From NCBI GenBank assembly GCA_044361535.1, contig JBIKIQ010000008.1, positions 62,001 to 126,000 of the forward strand: a stretch of DNA of 64,000 nt, read 5' to 3'. The number at the start of each line of letters is the position of its first letter. The first letter of the stretch is position 1. The notes below the pieces were generated by a model. The model saw only the letters and a program-made list of their open reading frames with translations. It searched no databases and was not told the DNA's origin. This DNA is from UBA952 sp044361535. Lineage in GTDB: Bacteria > Bacteroidota > Bacteroidia > Flavobacteriales_D > Crocinitomicaceae. This document shows positions 18,319-26,687 of this stretch, piece after piece. The translations under genes and the position numbers were made by a program.

Positions 18319-21300
18319 ATGATAAAGTTCTATTTTTCAGGTAAATGCATTTTATTCTTAAGCATATTACTTACTTCTTACTTATCTTTTTCTCAAGCAA
18401 CAATTAAGGTTACAGTAACATCTGTTCAAACCTCTGGCAGTGTTGATTGCGATGGTTTTTTACAAGGTGATAGTGATTTTGTATGGGAATATACAGCAAC
18501 GGATAACACGCTCGGATATTCAAATAACAATCCTGCTCTTTTTGGTGTTTTTGATTTTAATTATACGAATACATCTGGCAATGGACCAATCAATTTTCCA
18601 GCAAATGCATTGTTTTTTGATCGACAATACATTTGTCCGTCAGACGTCCCATCTGTAATTAATTTGGCTTGGGAGGCTTATGAAAATGATGATGCTGGTA
18701 ATTATGATGTTTTTGGACTTACGGACGGAGAAACAGGATTGCAAAATGTTACAATGGCCGTTCCAGCATCAACAGGAATTGCTAATTACACTTTTACAGC
18801 ATCAGGTTCTTCAGGTTGTCCTTCAACGGTTAACTATACAATTAACATAACTGTTGAAAGAATTGATTTTGCGCCAACAGTGATCATTTTACCGGATGAT
18901 ATTTGCAATGCCACATTAATGAATGTTAATACTTCTTATAATGTTGCCCTATGCCAAAGTAATACCTTGCAGCCAAATGAACCACGTGCAGGTGATATCG
19001 ATAACAATCAATCTTCAGCTTGGTTTCGATTTGTGGCTCCAGCAGGGGGAGAAGTTGAGATTTCCACAGATAACGGTGCCACGGAAATAGGTACTTATTT
19101 TCAAATATATCATGCAGCAGATGGTGGAGCTTGTAATACGGGGTTACAGCCATTGACGGGTGCTGTTATTAAAGACAAATTCGAATATTTATCACATATT
19201 GAATTTTCAGATGGAATCGATGCTTTAGGTCTTGATCCCGAAGCTCAATTAACGTTAGACGCTTGTGATCCTTTTACAGGAATTAGTTATCAAAAATTGA
19301 TTGCAGGTGAAACCTATTATGTGCAATTAACTTCGGATGATTTAACATCAGGAATAGTTGAAGTAAGAATTAATGATTTAGGGGGAGGACCATCTGGAGA
19401 TTCAGAGGACATTCCATGTCAATCTTCTGCCGTTGTTTTTGGTCAAAATCCAATATCTTCAGCTGCGAGTAGTCCTGAGTCAATTACATTAGATTTTGGT
19501 TGTGCCTATGATGGTGGAAACGATTATGCTGAAACTGGTGCACCACATACTGATAATAATCCAATACATTATCATGCGTATGATTATGATCACAATAATG
19601 CATCAATAAATAACCCGGTCGTAAATGAATCTGTATGGTTAAATTTTGTGGCACCAAATAGTGGTAGAATTTTATTTGAATCAGATTATCAAAGTTCATT
19701 GTATGGTGAAAATAATGCATTATTTGGTTTTGATAAGCGTTTTTCACCTGGTGTACCAACGGATTATTCATGTGCTAATCTAGATTTTATCGCAGCCGAT
19801 GCTGGTGGTACTAATAGTTTTTTAGGAGGAGGTGATATTAGTGCTATTATTGATCAGCGATGTTTAGAACCGGGTTACACGTATTATGGAATGGTAGATC
19901 CTTCGGACAATCTTACGCCTTTAAGCACTCAAAATATTAAATCATGGGTTTTTGATCCAAGTATTTCAAACCCCAACTTTAATTCTCCAGGAAATGATAT
20001 TCTTTGTTTGACACTTCAAAATCCATTGTATGAAGTTCCTGTAATTCTTGCTGGAACCAATCCAACTTTTCAAGCCGTTGCAGGTTCAAACGTTTTTGCG
20101 TGCCAAGAATATCTTGCAGGTGAACCAAATGTTAATGCTACTCCTGCTAATTGTGCCAATCAGACGGTATGGCATTACTTCACAGCTCCTCCATCTGGTG
20201 CTGTTGAAATGAGTATACGCGCATATATTGGTATGAACACCTTGAGATACAACGTTTTTCAATTGTTAAATGGGACAGATTGTTACGGCGGATTGCAACC
20301 GGCAACCTATACAGAAGATGGAACACGAAATACACCAATTATAACCCCGGTTCTATCTGGAACAGCAGGTTTCAACGGGACACAAAACGCGGCATGTTGT
20401 TTAATTCCTGGTGAGTTATATGCCATTCAAATAGATGGAGGTGCTCAAGGTGATGAAGGTCAATATATTATAGAGTACATTCAAGAAATTGATAGTGATG
20501 CCGGAGATATTTATGTTGAACTTGCAAATGGTGATAGCTTAACAATTGCTCAGCAAGACACTGCTTTTGTTTGCTTTGGTGAGTCATTCTCGGCTGGAAT
20601 AACTGTTAATGGAATTGGTGAATCTACTCAAAGCTTGCCTGATTGTTTATCTCCAGGCTACGTAATTCATCAAGTTCAATCTGTTGCTGATCCTATTGCC
20701 AACACAGGTTTTCAATCAGCGTATATTGATTCAATTATTGGTACTTCTGCAACATTTTCTAATAATGGAGATGGAAGTGGTTCATTTGGAAATCCACTAT
20801 TTAATACTTTGTATTATATTTCTCCTGCGGGTGACATCACGGCTGATTGGGGTGATTTTACATGTGGTACTTCAACTGTCTCAAATGGCTTACCAATAGT
20901 TTTTCTCCAACAACTTAATGCTGTATTCAATTACGATAACGCTTCATGTACAGCCACTTTTTCAGCAACAGGTGGATTAAATGGGTATTATTCTAGTCCA
21001 TACGCTTATACAATTACGAGTCCGTCTGGTTCTATTGTTGCCAATGGAACACTTGCTCCTGGTGTTAGCACTTCCTACACCGGCTCAGAGGCAGGAATTT
21101 ATACTGTTGAAGTGAACGATGGCGCTTGTCCTCAAACGTTTACCTTTGATGCAACAAATTGCAATAACCCATGTAGCCCAACTACTACAAATGTAAATGC
21201 AGCCATTTGTCAAGGTGAATCAATAGTATTAGGGGGGGCACAGCAAACTGAATCTGGCATATACACGGATGTTTACATCACAGCTCAAGGTTGCGATAGT

Positions 21301-22062
21301 ACCGTTATTACCAATTTGTCAATTAATCCCGTTTATCAAGTTTCAAAACAATACGACTTATGTCCTGGAGGAACCCTTCAAATTGGATCAAGCTCTTATT
21401 CAAGTCAAGGAGTATATGTAGATACTTTAGTGTCATCCACAGGCTGTGATTCAATAGTGACATCGATTATTTTCATGTTGCCAACAATTACAACAAGTCA
21501 AGATGTTACCATTTGTTCAGGATCATCATATGATTTTAACGGCACACCATTAACTAATGAAGGGGTATATACAGACACGTTGGCTACGTCAGAAGGATGC
21601 GATTCAATAATAATTTTATCATTATTTGTAACACCACCTTCGGTAAAATATGATGTTGCTGAAATTTGTCAGGGTGAAGAATATGTTTTTGGAAATCAAA
21701 ATTTAGAAGAAAGTGGAATTTATTCAGATACTGTGCAAACCATCAATGGCTGTGACTCAGTGTTAGTATTGGAGTTGTCCGTTGTTGATTGTGAGTTTCA
21801 AATCAGCAATATTTTAACGCCAAATGATGATGGACAAAATGATACTTGGAAAGTAAGTGATCCAACTAAGATAGAGGGATGTGATGTTACCATTTATAAT
21901 CGCTGGGGAGAGATAGTATATCAATCAAATGATTATAACAACCAATGGGCTGGAACAAGAAATAACGAACAATTACCAGATGGTGTGTACTTCTATTCGA
22001 TAAAATGTTCAGATTCTAAAGAGTATACAGGTGAAATTAATTTATTAAGATTTAAAAAATAA
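18319..22062 (+). CDS. Giant secreted protein with T9SS type B (gliding-motility-associated) C-terminal domain
   Basis: 1,247 residues from the ATG at 18319; a TTG at 18301 is also in frame but would spoil the signal peptide MIKFYFSGKCILFLSIL...SFSQ. The long central part is Asn/Gly/Asp-rich with many Cys, repeated 'WFRFVAP', 'WLNFVAP' and 'WHYFTAP' blocks and 'GETYYVQL'-like strands, i.e. several beta-sandwich domains. Four exact-length 51-residue repeats follow (see the repeat entry). The tail is the CHU_C/type B sorting domain: 'NILTPNDDGQNDTW', 'YNRWGEIVYQS', 'LPDGVYFYSIKC'. It is probably exported by T9SS and kept at the cell surface. It lies 8 nt upstream of a PorP/SprF gene, the usual partner of such cargo. 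Confidence 0.9.
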   Translation: MIKFYFSGKCILFLSILLTSYLSFSQATIKVTVTSVQTSGSVDCDGFLQGDSDFVWEYTATDNTLGYSNNNPALFGVFDFNYTNTSGNGPINFPANALFFDRQYICPSDVPSVINLAWEAYENDDAGNYDVFGLTDGETGLQNVTMAVPASTGIANYTFTASGSSGCPSTVNYTINITVERIDFAPTVIILPDDICNATLMNVNTSYNVALCQSNTLQPNEPRAGDIDNNQSSAWFRFVAPAGGEVEISTDNGATEIGTYFQIYHAADGGACNTGLQPLTGAVIKDKFEYLSHIEFSDGIDALGLDPEAQLTLDACDPFTGISYQKLIAGETYYVQLTSDDLTSGIVEVRINDLGGGPSGDSEDIPCQSSAVVFGQNPISSAASSPESITLDFGCAYDGGNDYAETGAPHTDNNPIHYHAYDYDHNNASINNPVVNESVWLNFVAPNSGRILFESDYQSSLYGENNALFGFDKRFSPGVPTDYSCANLDFIAADAGGTNSFLGGGDISAIIDQRCLEPGYTYYGMVDPSDNLTPLSTQNIKSWVFDPSISNPNFNSPGNDILCLTLQNPLYEVPVILAGTNPTFQAVAGSNVFACQEYLAGEPNVNATPANCANQTVWHYFTAPPSGAVEMSIRAYIGMNTLRYNVFQLLNGTDCYGGLQPATYTEDGTRNTPIITPVLSGTAGFNGTQNAACCLIPGELYAIQIDGGAQGDEGQYIIEYIQEIDSDAGDIYVELANGDSLTIAQQDTAFVCFGESFSAGITVNGIGESTQSLPDCLSPGYVIHQVQSVADPIANTGFQSAYIDSIIGTSATFSNNGDGSGSFGNPLFNTLYYISPAGDITADWGDFTCGTSTVSNGLPIVFLQQLNAVFNYDNASCTATFSATGGLNGYYSSPYAYTITSPSGSIVANGTLAPGVSTSYTGSEAGIYTVEVNDGACPQTFTFDATNCNNPCSPTTTNVNAAICQGESIVLGGAQQTESGIYTDVYITAQGCDSTVITNLSINPVYQVSKQYDLCPGGTLQIGSSSYSSQGVYVDTLVSSTGCDSIVTSIIFMLPTITTSQDVTICSGSSYDFNGTPLTNEGVYTDTLATSEGCDSIIILSLFVTPPSVKYDVAEICQGEEYVFGNQNLEESGIYSDTVQTINGCDSVLVLELSVVDCEFQISNILTPNDDGQNDTWKVSDPTKIEGCDVTIYNRWGEIVYQSNDYNNQWAGTRNNEQLPDGVYFYSIKCSDSKEYTGEINLLRFKK
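21208..21819 (+). repeat. Four 153-bp (51-residue) coding repeats in the type B cargo protein
   Basis: The repeat starts at the Cys codons at 21208, 21361, 21514 and 21667, giving a spacing of exactly 153 bp each time. Each unit follows the pattern Cys-x-Gly, a strand, 'GxY.DT' (GIYTDV, GVYVDT, GVYTDT, GIYSDT), then 'GCDS' and an alternating hydrophobic strand. The DNA has diverged while the length stays fixed, so the unit is under structural constraint. Confidence 0.88.
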
Positions 22063-22070
22063 TTGAAGTC

Positions 22071-23468
22071 ATGAAAAAAATAGTATTTCTATCTACCTTT
22101 TTTGTTACACTGGCTTCAATAGCTCAGCAAACTCCACAGAGTAATGTTTATTCTTATAACAGATTCTCTATAAATCCAGCCTATTCAGGAGCAAGTGGCT
22201 GCACTGAAATTAATTTTTCCCATCTTAATCAATGGGTAAAAATTGAAGGAGCACCCTTAACAAGCTATCTGGGAGTTAATACAAGATTAGGAAAAAACAT
22301 TGGTATAGGTGGTCAAGTCTTAGTGGATAAAATAGGAATGATCAATCAAGTAACAGGAATGGGAGCACTTTCTTATGGACTGAACTTTAATAAATTTCAT
22401 ACCCTGCGATTTGGATTAGGATTGGGGTATAATCAATACAGGGTTAACCCAAGTTCTGCAATTGCATTTGATAATCAAGATCCAATTATTAATGGCGGTA
22501 GTCAAGCGTCAGGAACACTGAATTCTGAATTTGGATTATTTTATCAGTGGAAGAATCTTGAGGTTTCTGTTGCTGCAAAACAAATTCTTCAAACCTATAC
22601 TAATTTTGGCTACACAAGTCTTGATGGATATGGTTTGCGAAGACATTTTAATGCTCTTGCGTCCTACTTAATAAAGGCAAATGAAACTTGGGCAGTTAAA
22701 CCTTCTGTTTTTCTTAAAGGAATAAATACGGGTATTCAAACAGACATCAATGCAGATGTTTTGTATAAAAACTTTATTCAAGCAGGATTGGGATATCGCA
22801 CCCAAGTTGGCTTAATTGCTCGTGCTGGAATAAATATACAGGATTTATTTTTTATTGGTTATGCTTATGAAACACCCATGAGTAATGTCGCTTCATACAG
22901 TACTGGTTCTCATGAAGTTGTACTTGGATTGAAATTTTGTCGAAATAAGAAAAAATCAATGCTAGTAGATGAAATCAAGGTAGATCCACTCGATTCTTTA
23001 AAATCTGATATGGCAAAAAAAGAAATGCCTATTGAAAAAGATACAGTATTTGTTCAAAAGATAGATACCGTTTTTGTTACAGAGAGATCTGGAATGACGG
23101 ATGAAGAAGTAAAAAAAGTTCTTTTGAGTGTTGAGAAAAATCTATTATTTGAAAAACTTAAATTTAATATCGAAACTAAGTCTTTTGAAGAACTGAAATC
23201 ATTGGTAGATGTTTTATCAATTCGACCTGATATCATGATAGAAATAGAGGGGCATACTGATAATGGTGGAACGGAGGCTGAAAATTTAGAACTTTCAAAA
23301 AATCGTGCAAACCAAGTTAAAGACTATCTCATTAAAAATGGGGTAGACGCCAGTAGAGTTAAAACAAGTTTCTATGGTGAGTCAAAACCAATCGCATCTA
23401 ATGATACCGAGTCTGGACGTCAAATGAATCGTCGTGTTCGAATTAAAGTAATTAAGAAGGAGGATTAA
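22071..23468 (+). CDS. PorP/SprF-family T9SS membrane protein fused to an OmpA domain
   Basis: 465 residues. A signal peptide ends in SIAQQ. Residues about 20-300 are a PorP/SprF beta-barrel: 'YNRFSINPAYSGASGC', 'YGLNFNKFHTLRFGLGLGYNQY', 'NSEFGLFYQWKNLEVSVAAKQ', 'GLIARAGINIQDLFFIGYAYE'. After a charged linker (about 305-350), residues about 360-460 are an OmpA-type peptidoglycan-binding domain with 'IEIEGHTDNGG', 'LSKNRANQVKDYL' and 'GRQMNRRVRIKV'. PorP/SprF proteins anchor T9SS cargo, and the preceding gene encodes such a cargo. The fusion would tie the barrel to the cell wall. Confidence 0.9.
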   Translation: MKKIVFLSTFFVTLASIAQQTPQSNVYSYNRFSINPAYSGASGCTEINFSHLNQWVKIEGAPLTSYLGVNTRLGKNIGIGGQVLVDKIGMINQVTGMGALSYGLNFNKFHTLRFGLGLGYNQYRVNPSSAIAFDNQDPIINGGSQASGTLNSEFGLFYQWKNLEVSVAAKQILQTYTNFGYTSLDGYGLRRHFNALASYLIKANETWAVKPSVFLKGINTGIQTDINADVLYKNFIQAGLGYRTQVGLIARAGINIQDLFFIGYAYETPMSNVASYSTGSHEVVLGLKFCRNKKKSMLVDEIKVDPLDSLKSDMAKKEMPIEKDTVFVQKIDTVFVTERSGMTDEEVKKVLLSVEKNLLFEKLKFNIETKSFEELKSLVDVLSIRPDIMIEIEGHTDNGGTEAENLELSKNRANQVKDYLIKNGVDASRVKTSFYGESKPIASNDTESGRQMNRRVRIKVIKKED

Positions 23469-23474
23469 TTTTTC

Positions 23475-24542
23475 ATGCTTTCTTTTGAAATTGAGGAATT
23501 CACCTTTTACTTTAATTTCCCAGCAGGTACCTCAAGAGGGATTTTAACAGCCAAGAAGTCTTGGATTATATCTGTTTACAAAACTAATTATCCGTTACCG
23601 GGTGTTGGTGAGTGCAGCGTGATTGAGGGCTTATCCCCAGATTATATTTCACATAAGGACTATGTTAATCGCATTCACCAAGCGATAAGTTATATTGAAA
23701 ATTATTCTTTGATTGATTTGATTTTTCAATTTGAAAATAGTTTTTATTTACATGAAATTGAAGATTTTTTTGGTGCTAATCCATCAATTCGTTTTGGGTT
23801 CGAAATGGCTGTTTTGAATCTTAAAATTCAAAAAAACGGAACCTATTTTGAAAATGATTTTTCCATTGGTAAGAAAAAAATACCGATTAATGGATTGATT
23901 TGGATGGGTGATGAAAAATTCATGCAAAAGCAAATAGAAGATAAGCTAAAAAATGGATTTTCAACGCTTAAAATGAAAGTGGGGTCAATTGATTTTGATA
24001 CTGAATTAGCTATATTGAAGTCAATAAGAAATGTTTTTTCAAAGAATGAAATTACCTTACGAGTTGATGCTAATGGTGCCTTTAGCCCAGAAAATGTTGA
24101 GGAAAAACTACTTAAATTATCAGAATTAGACATTCATTCAATTGAACAGCCTTTAAAACCGGGTTTATTCGATAAAACAAAGGTTCTTTGCCAAAAAAAT
24201 ATTGTTCCAATTGCATTGGACGAAGAATTAATTGGATTCATTGAAAAACGGGTGAAGCAGAATCTACTTCAATCACTGCATCCACAATACATTATTTTAA
24301 AACCAAGTTTACACGGTGGGATTAAAGGAGTGAAGGAATGGATAGAATTAGCAGAAATGGAGGAAATTCAGTGGTGGATGACTTCTGCTCTTGAATCGAA
24401 TATTGGACTTTCTGCTATTTGTCAATTTACAGCCGAATTTAAAAATGATTTACCACAAGGTTTAGGAACAGGTTCTTTATATTCCAACAATATTGATAAA
24501 GGATTGATAGTTGATAAGGGGTATATTTATTTTGGTAATTAA
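23475..24542 (+). CDS. menC: o-Succinylbenzoate synthase
   Basis: 355 residues, enolase superfamily. It dehydrates SHCHC to o-succinylbenzoate in menaquinone synthesis. Landmarks are the catalytic pair Lys166-x-Lys168 in 'LKMKVG', metal ligands Asp198 in 'RVDANGAF', Glu224 in 'IEQPL' and Asp249 in 'ALDEEL', and Lys276 in 'ILKPSLHGG'. N-succinylamino-acid racemases share this fold, but the divergent N-domain and the menaquinone gene elsewhere in the window favour MenC. Its stop overlaps that of the convergent gene by 4 nt. Confidence 0.88.
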   Translation: MLSFEIEEFTFYFNFPAGTSRGILTAKKSWIISVYKTNYPLPGVGECSVIEGLSPDYISHKDYVNRIHQAISYIENYSLIDLIFQFENSFYLHEIEDFFGANPSIRFGFEMAVLNLKIQKNGTYFENDFSIGKKKIPINGLIWMGDEKFMQKQIEDKLKNGFSTLKMKVGSIDFDTELAILKSIRNVFSKNEITLRVDANGAFSPENVEEKLLKLSELDIHSIEQPLKPGLFDKTKVLCQKNIVPIALDEELIGFIEKRVKQNLLQSLHPQYIILKPSLHGGIKGVKEWIELAEMEEIQWWMTSALESNIGLSAICQFTAEFKNDLPQGLGTGSLYSNNIDKGLIVDKGYIYFGN

Positions 24543-25291
24543 ATAACTGTAAAATACCCAACAATAATAAGTAAAATAAAGGCTAAACAGTAAATCAGTA
24601 ATTCATAAAAAAAGAGTTTTTTCTTCTGATTTTGCACTTTTTGTATTTCTTGTTTTAGTTGGAGCAGATGTTCATTTGTCCTTCCGTCATTACCAAAATA
24701 AAGCCCCAATAACCTCAATTTATTCTCAATTTGAGAATGTAAAACTTGAAATGGTTTGGTGCTAAGAGCAACTTCGGTTTTTATTAAATTACTTTTAAGT
24801 CGTCTTAAAACTAACAACCAAAGGCATAGACTACAAAGAAATACTAACGCTAATACATCACTATTAAAATTCCATCCCAAAACAAATGAGGAACCAATAA
24901 AAAATGGAAATGACAGTGATGAATTTTTCAACAATCTTTTCGAAAGTGAAAGAGAATTTGAAGATTTTAGCTCGGATATAATAGCCTCTATTTCAAAAAT
25001 TAAATCATCAAGGGTTAGATCAATTTTACCTTTACTATTCTTTACACTTTTACAAGAAGGACAAACACGATCAAGTGCTGGAAGTATTTCACCGCATGCC
25101 TCACACTTATTCAAATTATTGTTTCTTTTTAAGATATTCTTCTCAATTTTTTCGAGTTCTTTGACAATGAACGTTAAATCCTGCTTCAGTTTAATAGCAC
25201 GATTCACAAGAAGCTGTTTATCTTCAATACTAATTGTTTCCTTTTTGGATAAGGTATTAAATAACGTTTGTATTTCAGGGTGCAAATTCAT
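24539..25291 (-). CDS. Zinc-ribbon membrane protein of unknown function
   Basis: 250 residues. An N-terminal helical region (coiled-coil-like at about 25-60) leads to a zinc ribbon of the form CEAC-x10-CPSC at about 63-80. Two hydrophobic segments at about 128-165 form a hairpin, a second helical stretch follows, and a last hydrophobic segment lies at the C-terminus ('LIYCLAFILLIIVGYF'). No known family is recognised. A 183-residue frame on the opposite strand is a shadow; the ribbon and membrane segments mark this strand as real. Confidence 0.7.
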   Translation of the reverse strand: MNLHPEIQTLFNTLSKKETISIEDKQLLVNRAIKLKQDLTFIVKELEKIEKNILKRNNNLNKCEACGEILPALDRVCPSCKSVKNSKGKIDLTLDDLIFEIEAIISELKSSNSLSLSKRLLKNSSLSFPFFIGSSFVLGWNFNSDVLALVFLCSLCLWLLVLRRLKSNLIKTEVALSTKPFQVLHSQIENKLRLLGLYFGNDGRTNEHLLQLKQEIQKVQNQKKKLFFYELLIYCLAFILLIIVGYFTVI

Positions 25292-25352
25292 CTTAAATCA
25301 AAATTAAATAACAATTTGTACTTTATTGAGAAAAACTTATTGTTTAATCTAT

Positions 25353-25380
25353 TTTGTATTCAATTTTATAGTTATTTTTG
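25353..25380 (+). promoter_or_regulatory. Probable promoter of the gene at 25399
   Basis: TTTG at 25353-25356, 16 bp, then TATTTTTG at 25373-25380, a full -7 match. The spacing is slightly short. The ATG at 25399 lies 18 nt after the box, which supports that start over the upstream TTG at 25378. Confidence 0.4.
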
Positions 25381-25398
25381 ACTTGCCACACTCGTACT

Positions 25399-26067
25399 AT
25401 GCTAAAGCTATTCTTTGTACTTTTTTTTGTTTTTTCAATAAATATGACCTTTACACAGGGTATAATTGAACCAAAACATTCATTCACTATTGAGTTAGGT
25501 TTACCAAATTCCGTTTCAAATAAATTGTTTAGGGAAATTATGCAAGGATTAGTTCATGTTTCGCCTTATTATCAATACGCCATGAAAAATGGTATTGCCT
25601 TCGGTATAGGTGGGAGATATTCGTATTTTGCAATCAATGAATTTCGCGTTCCTTCCAAAGTATATGGTGGAAATCACTCCTATGGTGGTTTTTTGAAAAT
25701 AGGTCATGAAAAATTTTATTCTTCAATTTTTGCAATGGACATCGGTGTTAAAATGGGGTTCAATCAAAACACCTATTATTCTGATTTATTGCGATCTAAA
25801 GAAATTGATCAAATCAATAAACCTAGTTTTTATTTGGAGCCAAATCTGGGGCTTATTTTAGCTTCAAGTGAAGTTGATACTTACAGGCTATCATTAGGGT
25901 ATTCATTTTTAGGATATTCATTCAGACAATCAGATATTGGTTTTGATGAAACAATTGATATTGGTTATTCTGAAAGTGATAAGGCACCAAGATCTACATT
26001 TTTTACAATTGCATTTGGCTATACCCATCATTTTAATGGAAAAACCACGGCAGGATTTGATGAGTAA
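25399..26067 (+). CDS. Exported protein, probable outer-membrane barrel, unknown function
   Basis: 222 residues from the ATG at 25399, giving a clean signal peptide, MLKLFFVLFFVFSINMTFTQ. The mature part alternates aromatic and polar residues ('SPYYQYAMKNGIAFGIGGRYSYF', 'YGGFLKIGHEKFY', 'DIGVKMGFNQ', 'YRLSLGYSFLGYSF', 'FFTIAFGYTHHF'), which is typical of a 10-12-strand barrel. No named family is recognised. It lies 3 nt before cdd, with which it is probably cotranscribed. Confidence 0.7.
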   Translation: MLKLFFVLFFVFSINMTFTQGIIEPKHSFTIELGLPNSVSNKLFREIMQGLVHVSPYYQYAMKNGIAFGIGGRYSYFAINEFRVPSKVYGGNHSYGGFLKIGHEKFYSSIFAMDIGVKMGFNQNTYYSDLLRSKEIDQINKPSFYLEPNLGLILASSEVDTYRLSLGYSFLGYSFRQSDIGFDETIDIGYSESDKAPRSTFFTIAFGYTHHFNGKTTAGFDE

Positions 26068-26070
26068 GAA

Positions 26071-26547
26071 ATGGAAAAAAGTTTAATTATAAAATACGAG
26101 GAATTCGCTCATTGGAACGAATTACTAAACGAGGACAAAGAATTAGTTGAAAAAGCATACGAGGTATCTGCCACAGCCTATGCACCTTACAGCAATTTTT
26201 ACGTTGGTGCCAGTTTACGTATGGAGGATAATTCAATTGTACTTGGCTCAAATCAAGAAAATATTGCCTATCCTTCTGGTTTGTGTGCGGAGCGTGTGGC
26301 TTTGTTCTATGCGGGCGCAATTCATCCGAAAAAAACGATAAAAAAAATCTGTGTGGTCGCAAAAGGAGAATTGATTCCAATAGATAATTGGGTTTCTCCA
26401 TGTGGTTCTTGTCGACAAGTAATGGCAGAATCTCAGAACAGACAAAAAGAACCAATTCAGGTTATATTGGTTAGTCAAAACAATCGTGTTTTAGTTTTTA
26501 ATTCAGTTTCTGACTTACTTCCCTTTGTATTTAATTCCCCTCTGTAA
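26071..26547 (+). CDS. cdd: Cytidine deaminase
   Basis: 158 residues, homotetrameric-type cytidine deaminase converting cytidine and deoxycytidine to uridine forms in pyrimidine salvage. It has 'AYAPYSNFYVGASLRM', 'QENIAYPSGLCAERVALF' with the zinc-ligand Cys and the proton-shuttle Glu of CAE, and the second zinc motif PCGSC followed by RQ. The N-terminal extension of about 25 residues is usual for this phylum. Confidence 0.93.
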   Translation: MEKSLIIKYEEFAHWNELLNEDKELVEKAYEVSATAYAPYSNFYVGASLRMEDNSIVLGSNQENIAYPSGLCAERVALFYAGAIHPKKTIKKICVVAKGELIPIDNWVSPCGSCRQVMAESQNRQKEPIQVILVSQNNRVLVFNSVSDLLPFVFNSPL

Positions 26548-26676
26548 CTAAGAATTTTGGTTGAATTTCCAAAAACTGGCAGGAGTAGTAATTAAAAATA
26601 GCTAATTTTTGTTTTTATGAACATCGATTGTTTCAATAAATCTCTTTTTAGTGAATTATAACTCATTTTTTCAAAT

Positions 26677-26684
26677 TAACTTTG
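26677..26684 (+). promoter_or_regulatory. Probable -7 promoter box of guaA, next to the start codon
   Basis: TAACTTTG, a full TAnnTTTG match, is followed by only 'AAC' before the ATG at 26688. The start of transcription would fall on or beside the ATG. No clear -33 TTG is visible. Confidence 0.45.
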
Positions 26685-26687
26685 AAC

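Noticed and set aside
24756..25307. 183-residue plus-strand frame opposite the zinc-ribbon gene
   Set aside because: Serine/phenylalanine-rich shadow with no domain; the minus strand has a zinc ribbon, membrane segments and a good stop-to-stop fit with menC.
26087..26455. 122-residue minus-strand frame opposite cdd
   Set aside because: Cytidine deaminase motifs are unmistakable on the plus strand; the antisense frame has no recognisable features.
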